In this document: piece by piece, positions 60,538 to 64,000 of the stretch
How the letters are laid out: every line of letters begins with the position of its first letter
Position numbering within the stretch: the stretch's first letter is position 1
NCBI GenBank assembly: GCA_949152475.1
Contig: OX424564.1
Coordinates: 9,796,001-9,860,000, forward strand
Length of the DNA: 64,000 nt
Origin: Terebella lapidaria
Taxonomy: Eukaryota > Annelida > Polychaeta > Terebellida > Terebellidae
Direction of reading: 5' to 3'
The notes under the pieces: model-generated
Told to the model about the DNA's origin: nothing
Databases searched by the model: none
What the model saw: the letters and a program-made list of their open reading frames with translations, nothing else
Program-made: the position numbers and the translations under genes

Positions 60538-62253
60538 AAGCCTAGAAATCGCTGAAGGTCTTTCACGCAGGTTGGTGGAGGCCAGTTATGTACAACAGCA
60601 ATTTTTTCGGGATCTGTTGCAATTCCATCTGCTGAAATTTGATGACCAAGATATCTAACCTGTGATTTAAAAAATTCACACTTAGATGGCTTAAGTTTCA
60701 ATCCGGCATCACTCAATCGACGAAAAACAGATTCCAGGCGTGTCATATGCTCATCGAGATTTGACGAATACACAATGATGTCATCCAAGTAGATCAAACA
60801 TTGGTTAAGATGAAGATCACTCATTGCCGTCTCCATCAAGCGCTGGAATGTAGCAGGACAGTTTGTTAGTCCGAAGGGCATGGAGTTAAATTCAAAAAAT
60901 CCAAGCGGCCCAACGCTGAAAGCTGTTCGTTCTTTATGCTCTTCGGCTACTTCCACTTGCCAATACCCAGATTTTAAGTCCAGACAGGAGAACAATTTGG
61001 ATCCATGGAGAGCATCAAGCGTTTCATCAATATGAGGCAGGTTGTATGCATCCCGTATAGTTCGGCGATTTAACTCCTGGTAATCTACACAAAATCTAAG
61101 GGACTGATCTTTTTTCCTTACCAAAACCACTGGGAACGAAAACGGACTCTTTGATGGTCGAATATGTCCAGCATCAAGCATGTCCTTGATATGATTCCGA
61201 ACTTCCGAATACATGGATGGTGGAATTCTCCGCGATCGAACTTTAATTGGAGTATCATCCGTCAAGTTGATATGATGTTTTACAATTGCCGTATACTTCA
61301 GATCCATATCAGACAAAGCAAAAACATGTCGCCATTTGGTTACCAAAGACTCAAGCCGGCGGCGGTGTTCCAGATCCGGTGGCCAATGAATTTGCTGAGC
61401 AAGCTTTTCATCACCAAGAGGCTGTTCCTCGGAATTGGAAGTTGGAGGTTCCTCCTTCACACGATGCAGAGCACACATTGCAGACTTTGCTGGAATGATG
61501 AGTGTTCTCCTGGACAAATTCCTAATTTCCACCTTTACACGATACGTTGATGCTGTAGTGGGATGGATATCAACTACTGTCGGAGTTACAACTAGTCCAC
61601 CTGGGAGTGATTGTTCAAGAAGTGGCTCAGTGAGCGCTAGGACCTTGGGGAGATTAGTACCGCCACAAGCACGTGTCAGACCAGTTATCACTTTGCGCTG
61701 TCCTGGAGTGAGAAGTTCAGAATGTGTGCTCTTGACCTGTCCGAGTATGCCGTCATCTCGCATCAATGGTGTGAGGCTCTTGAATGCTATCGACCAAGAT
61801 TTTGATAACTGCACTGAAGTAGGCTTCACATCACCAGCATATAATTCAATGAAGTTGGTCCCCAAAACTACCGGTACATCATGACTGTACTGCTCGCCGG
61901 GAAGTAATAAAGCAAGTACACTGTAGACAGAAGATTGCTCTGGATTCGGGTTGAGGTCTAATTCAATGAAGCCATCATATGGAAGTTCAGTTCCACCAGC
62001 AGCCCTAAGATTGATCAGCTCTCCCACAGGTTTCACCTGTATACCTGGTAATTCGGAGTACAAGAAAGATCTGGAAATAGTCGTCACTTGACTGCCAGTG
62101 TCAATGAGTGCTTTACACTCGACATCATAGACAAGAATCGGTGTGATGTTGCGAGTACCGACTAAACTATCGATAGCCGAAGGGCGGGTATGTACAAAAC
62201 CGAATGTTTGCCCTGTAACACCGGTTGTTCCTAGTTTCCCGAAATAGAAGCAC
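60483..62253 (-). pseudogene. Gypsy pol, first part: protease and reverse transcriptase, frame broken
   Basis: The open frame runs from the stop at about 62253 to 60483. The active site of the retropepsin-like protease, LIDTGSQ, lies at about 62090-62110, before the first conventional start, so translation must come from upstream. The flap region VPVVLGTNF follows. RT has FSCLDLKSGYW (residue 370 of the 62087 frame is the first Asp), FGLTNCPATFQ and YLDD at 433-436, ending in LQRFLGFCGFF. There the frame is lost within about 55 bp shared with the RNase H frame (60483-60537). A TAG at about 62253 separates it from the gag knuckle. Programmed frameshifts occur in this group, but normally not between RT and RNase H, so the break is read as a mutation or sequencing error. 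Confidence 0.8.
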
Positions 62254-62403
62254 TAGTTTCCCGAACTTGTCGTCTTCCAGCCTTGTCCTTCAATTTTGGG
62301 CAATCAGGAATGAAGTGACCAGGTTCATGGCATAGAAGCACGATCCTGAAGCTCGAAGCTCTTCTTTGGTCAAAGACTTCTTTGATTCAGAGGACTTGGG
62401 GAC
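62254..62403 (-). pseudogene. Remnant of Gypsy gag: zinc knuckle only
   Basis: On the element's strand this short piece reads SKKSLTKEELRASGSCFY, then after a one-base loss LCHEPGHFIPDCPKLKDK. It is a CCHC knuckle of nucleocapsid type, broken between its first and second Cys. The matrix and capsid parts, normally about a kilobase or more, are absent: the piece follows the primer site almost directly. A TAG ends the frame before the protease. Confidence 0.75.
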
Positions 62404-62444
62404 TAAACCAGGGGTCGGGAGTTCGATCCTCCCTGGAGGCTCCA
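62404..62444 (-). promoter_or_regulatory. Primer binding site, tRNA-Thr-like over about 41 nt
   Basis: One base after the 5' LTR the plus strand reads a tRNA 3' end: CCA at 62442-62444 preceded by T, acceptor strand TGGAGGC, T-arm GGGAG-TTCGATC-CTCCC (62417-62433), variable loop GGGTC and TAAACCAG, the 3' half of an anticodon arm. This pattern fits animal tRNA-Thr best, with about one mismatch in the acceptor stem. A primer site needs only about 18 nt; here the match extends to the anticodon loop. No 5' half is present, so it is not a tRNA gene. Confidence 0.75.
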
Positions 62445-62445
62445 T

Positions 62446-63249
62446 TGTTGTAGGGGTGATCACGTGTCACAACACGGCGGGAGGTACGGATGTGTGATTT
62501 ATTGAAATCTACGAATATACCCTGCAATGATATTTACAATGATGTAATAATTATGGAACGTAAACATGACATTAAAAGAAAACGACTACACCGGATAGAT
62601 GATCATGAATATGAAATAGAGTATGAACTTATGACCATGAAATCGTGCTTACCCCTTGGTAACATGAGTGCCGTGGAAGTATTAGGTTACTCAGACTATT
62701 GGTGACCAGTTCCAAACCTGCATACAAAACGTGCACATGTGTAACAGCAGTATTGGTTGAAGCAAGGCTATATATTTTATCATTATTCACCATTAGTTGA
62801 ATGTTACGCTGATTACGTACTGTTTACAAGTATTTAGTTGTTTGTAGTGTTTATTCCATGTTCAGTAATGTGTATTCACTGCAACAAATGCCCAAGTTCC
62901 GAGAACCCTGAGCAATCACAATGACCGCGGAAAACCCTATAAATAACCAAGACCTAAAATGCGCTCAAACTCGATGCCAGGATGTAAGTATCAATCGGAG
63001 ATATAAACAGTTAGTAACGAATAATGAAACACCTTACCACAAAGTGACAAACAGAACCCTTCTGAATATATCAGAACAAGCTGGATGATCACGGATTGCT
63101 GACAAAGTTGATGGATGTTGTGTATTCGAAGATGACGAAGATGGCGAACGGCAACAACAACAACAAAACTAAACACCGACACTAACTGACACAGCTTATG
63201 ACCAGATCATTGCCAATCTGTGGCTGGTCGGGGGTAAACCCCTGTCACA
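62446..63249 (-). repeat. 5' LTR of the Gypsy element (804 bp)
   Basis: Same ends as the other LTR. It has a 17-bp insertion near 62983-62999 (ATGTAAGTATCAATCGG) and one CAA fewer near 63155-63170, which accounts exactly for the 14-bp length difference. Confidence 0.9.
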
Positions 63250-63253
63250 TGTT
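63250..63253 (+). repeat. Target site duplication TGTT, right side
   Basis: Matches 57389-57392. If the LTR is taken to end in CAC, a 5-bp ATGTT duplication is also possible. Confidence 0.75.
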
Positions 63254-63431
63254 TGTAAGGGGAAATTCCAGTGTTGTGGAATGTTGCAAGCGGAATGAAC
63301 TGTCCACGTATTTAGTATGAGCTACTCTTCCCGTCTCGTCTCACGTAGTCCGATTTACATTGGAAAATCGTGACATGATATTGAAGGAAGCAAAGCTGTC
63401 ACCTTCCATCAACGTTATAGAGATTGCCCAC

Positions 63432-63437
63432 TTTATT
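63432..63437 (-). terminator. Possible poly(A) signal of the right-edge gene
   Basis: AATAAA on the minus strand, about 260 bp after the stop codon of the putative terminal exon. One hexamer is weak evidence alone, but the position fits. Confidence 0.35.
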
Positions 63438-63693
63438 GGATATGCTCAAATACTTCTGTCTTTTTTCCACGATTTACCTAAATGAACAGATTATCCCTTG
63501 TATCATCATGATATATGAAAACAAATTGTCCTCAACAATAATGCTTATTGTAGCCTTTTGGAATATTATATGCAAAGAAAATGTAAACCCTAATTTTTTT
63601 TTTTACTTTTTTCGATTATTGCAAGAGATCAGGTAAACAACATGGTAAAGACAGAGCATGTGATGCATATGATAGGAATACAGTAAACAGAAG

Positions 63694-64000
63694 TCACAAG
63701 AACCTCATCCCATCTTCAGCACTGCTCCAGGTACAACAGGTACATCTTTCTCCGTGACCAACCAGCTTCCAGTTACTCACGCTTTGAGTCCTGACGGCAG
63801 TAGTTTCATTCTGATGTGGGAAAGGAATCGATATGACGCCTGATTTGATTCCTTTGATCTTCGGGAGCACTTGGGTTATTCTGTGTTTACTCATTCTATC
63901 ATATGCAGGTGTTCCAAAGATATCTTTAGATTTTAATGAGGTGAAGACCACTTCCTCACTGATGTCGAGTTTTTTGAGAAAAATAGTTTTGCACACATGG
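63694..64000 (-). CDS. Putative terminal exon of an unrecognised host gene
   Basis: An open frame of at least 100 codons enters from the right edge and ends at TGA 63696-63694. It is dense in informative residues (DISEEVVFTSLKSKDIFG, PAYDRMSKHRITQVLP, WKLVGHGERCTCCTW) and has no repeats or mobile-element motifs. It is richer in G+C than the DNA on its left. I do not recognise the family. CxC-C near the end could bind metal. No intron boundary is seen inside the window, so the exon continues to the right. Confidence 0.45.
   Translation of the reverse strand, partial: HVCKTIFLKKLDISEEVVFTSLKSKDIFGTPAYDRMSKHRITQVLPKIKGIKSGVISIPFPHQNETTAVRTQSVSNWKLVGHGERCTCCTWSSAEDGMRFL

Larger units (their letters stand above)
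57393..63249 (-). mobile_element. Ty3/Gypsy LTR retrotransposon, gag-deleted
   Basis: The element is 5,857 bp long with LTRs at both ends, in minus orientation. From its 5' side: LTR 62446-63249, primer site 62404-62444, a zinc-knuckle remnant, protease, reverse transcriptase, RNase H, integrase, polypurine tract and LTR 57393-58182. LTRs start TG and end CA. The order RT-RNase H-integrase defines Ty3/Gypsy. No envelope frame is present. Almost all of gag is missing, so this copy cannot form its own particles. The LTRs differ by about five substitutions and two small length changes in about 790 bp, so the insertion is young. Confidence 0.9.

Noticed and set aside
62404..62444. tRNA gene
   Set aside because: Only the 3' half is present, including encoded CCA, placed one base from the LTR. 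This is a primer binding site, not a gene.
57389..63253. Endogenous retrovirus with envelope
   Set aside because: Integrase is followed directly by a Pro/Ser-rich tail, the polypurine tract and the LTR; there is no third gene.
1..64000. CRISPR arrays, bacterial operons or phage genes
   Set aside because: No regular short repeat-spacer array and no prokaryotic gene layout; the host exons and elements are animal-type.

Overview
This is invertebrate-animal nuclear DNA. It is A+T-rich, its host gene pieces are split by spliceosomal introns, and it is dense in transposable elements: CR1-type and other LINEs, a Penelope-like reverse transcriptase, a Ty3/Gypsy element, and hAT, Harbinger and Tc1/mariner-type non-autonomous elements. 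A mollusc or other marine invertebrate fits this element mix, but the species cannot be fixed from the sequence. Most long reading frames belong to mobile elements. Host coding sequence is limited to both edges and a few fragments.

Left edge (1-1.1 kb): the last three exons and poly(A) signal of a plus-strand short-chain dehydrogenase, recognisable as DHRS1 from its C-terminal region. From 1.4 to 10.9 kb lies a decayed tandem array with a 4-5 kb unit, invaded by a 268-bp inverted-repeat element and an 849-bp Harbinger-like element. From 11.6 to 15.4 kb come a G-rich terminal-inverted-repeat element, a foldback element, and a small terminal-exon-like frame at 15.4-15.7 kb.

15.7-21.6 kb: a nearly full-length CR1-group LINE on the minus strand. 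ORF1 has PHD, coiled coil, SGNH hydrolase and zinc knuckles; ORF2 has endonuclease and reverse transcriptase. It carries an internal 1,078-bp tandem duplication and one in-frame stop. Beyond it, pieces of a DUF3504 (KIAA1958/ZMYM-like, Crypton-derived) gene are spread over 21.8-28.5 kb on the minus strand with several lesions. A 1,056-bp Tc1/mariner-like element and an unrecognised G+C-richer block lie in its large intron.

28.9-43 kb: mostly locally duplicated non-coding blocks. A tandem duplication of about 3.4 kb has a second unit split by a broken LINE at 35.4-38.05 kb. An hAT element with a perfect 8-bp target duplication lies at 29.3 kb. A pogo/Tigger-like element (43.3-44.0 kb) precedes a frame-broken Penelope-like reverse transcriptase (44.0-46.1 kb). 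From 48.7 to 53.3 kb is another tandem duplication of about 2.2-2.4 kb.

Right edge: a young Ty3/Gypsy element (57,393-63,249, minus strand) has both LTRs, a 4-bp target duplication, a primer site resembling tRNA-Thr, a polypurine tract, and protease, RT, RNase H and integrase. Nearly all of gag is missing, and the deletion junction abuts an unusually long tRNA-Thr-like tract. A likely terminal exon of an unrecognised minus-strand host gene follows at 63.7-64.0 kb. The most interesting signals are the gag-less Gypsy junction, the CR1 internal duplication, the damaged DUF3504 gene and the recurring order of non-coding modules. No wholly new biological system could be demonstrated.
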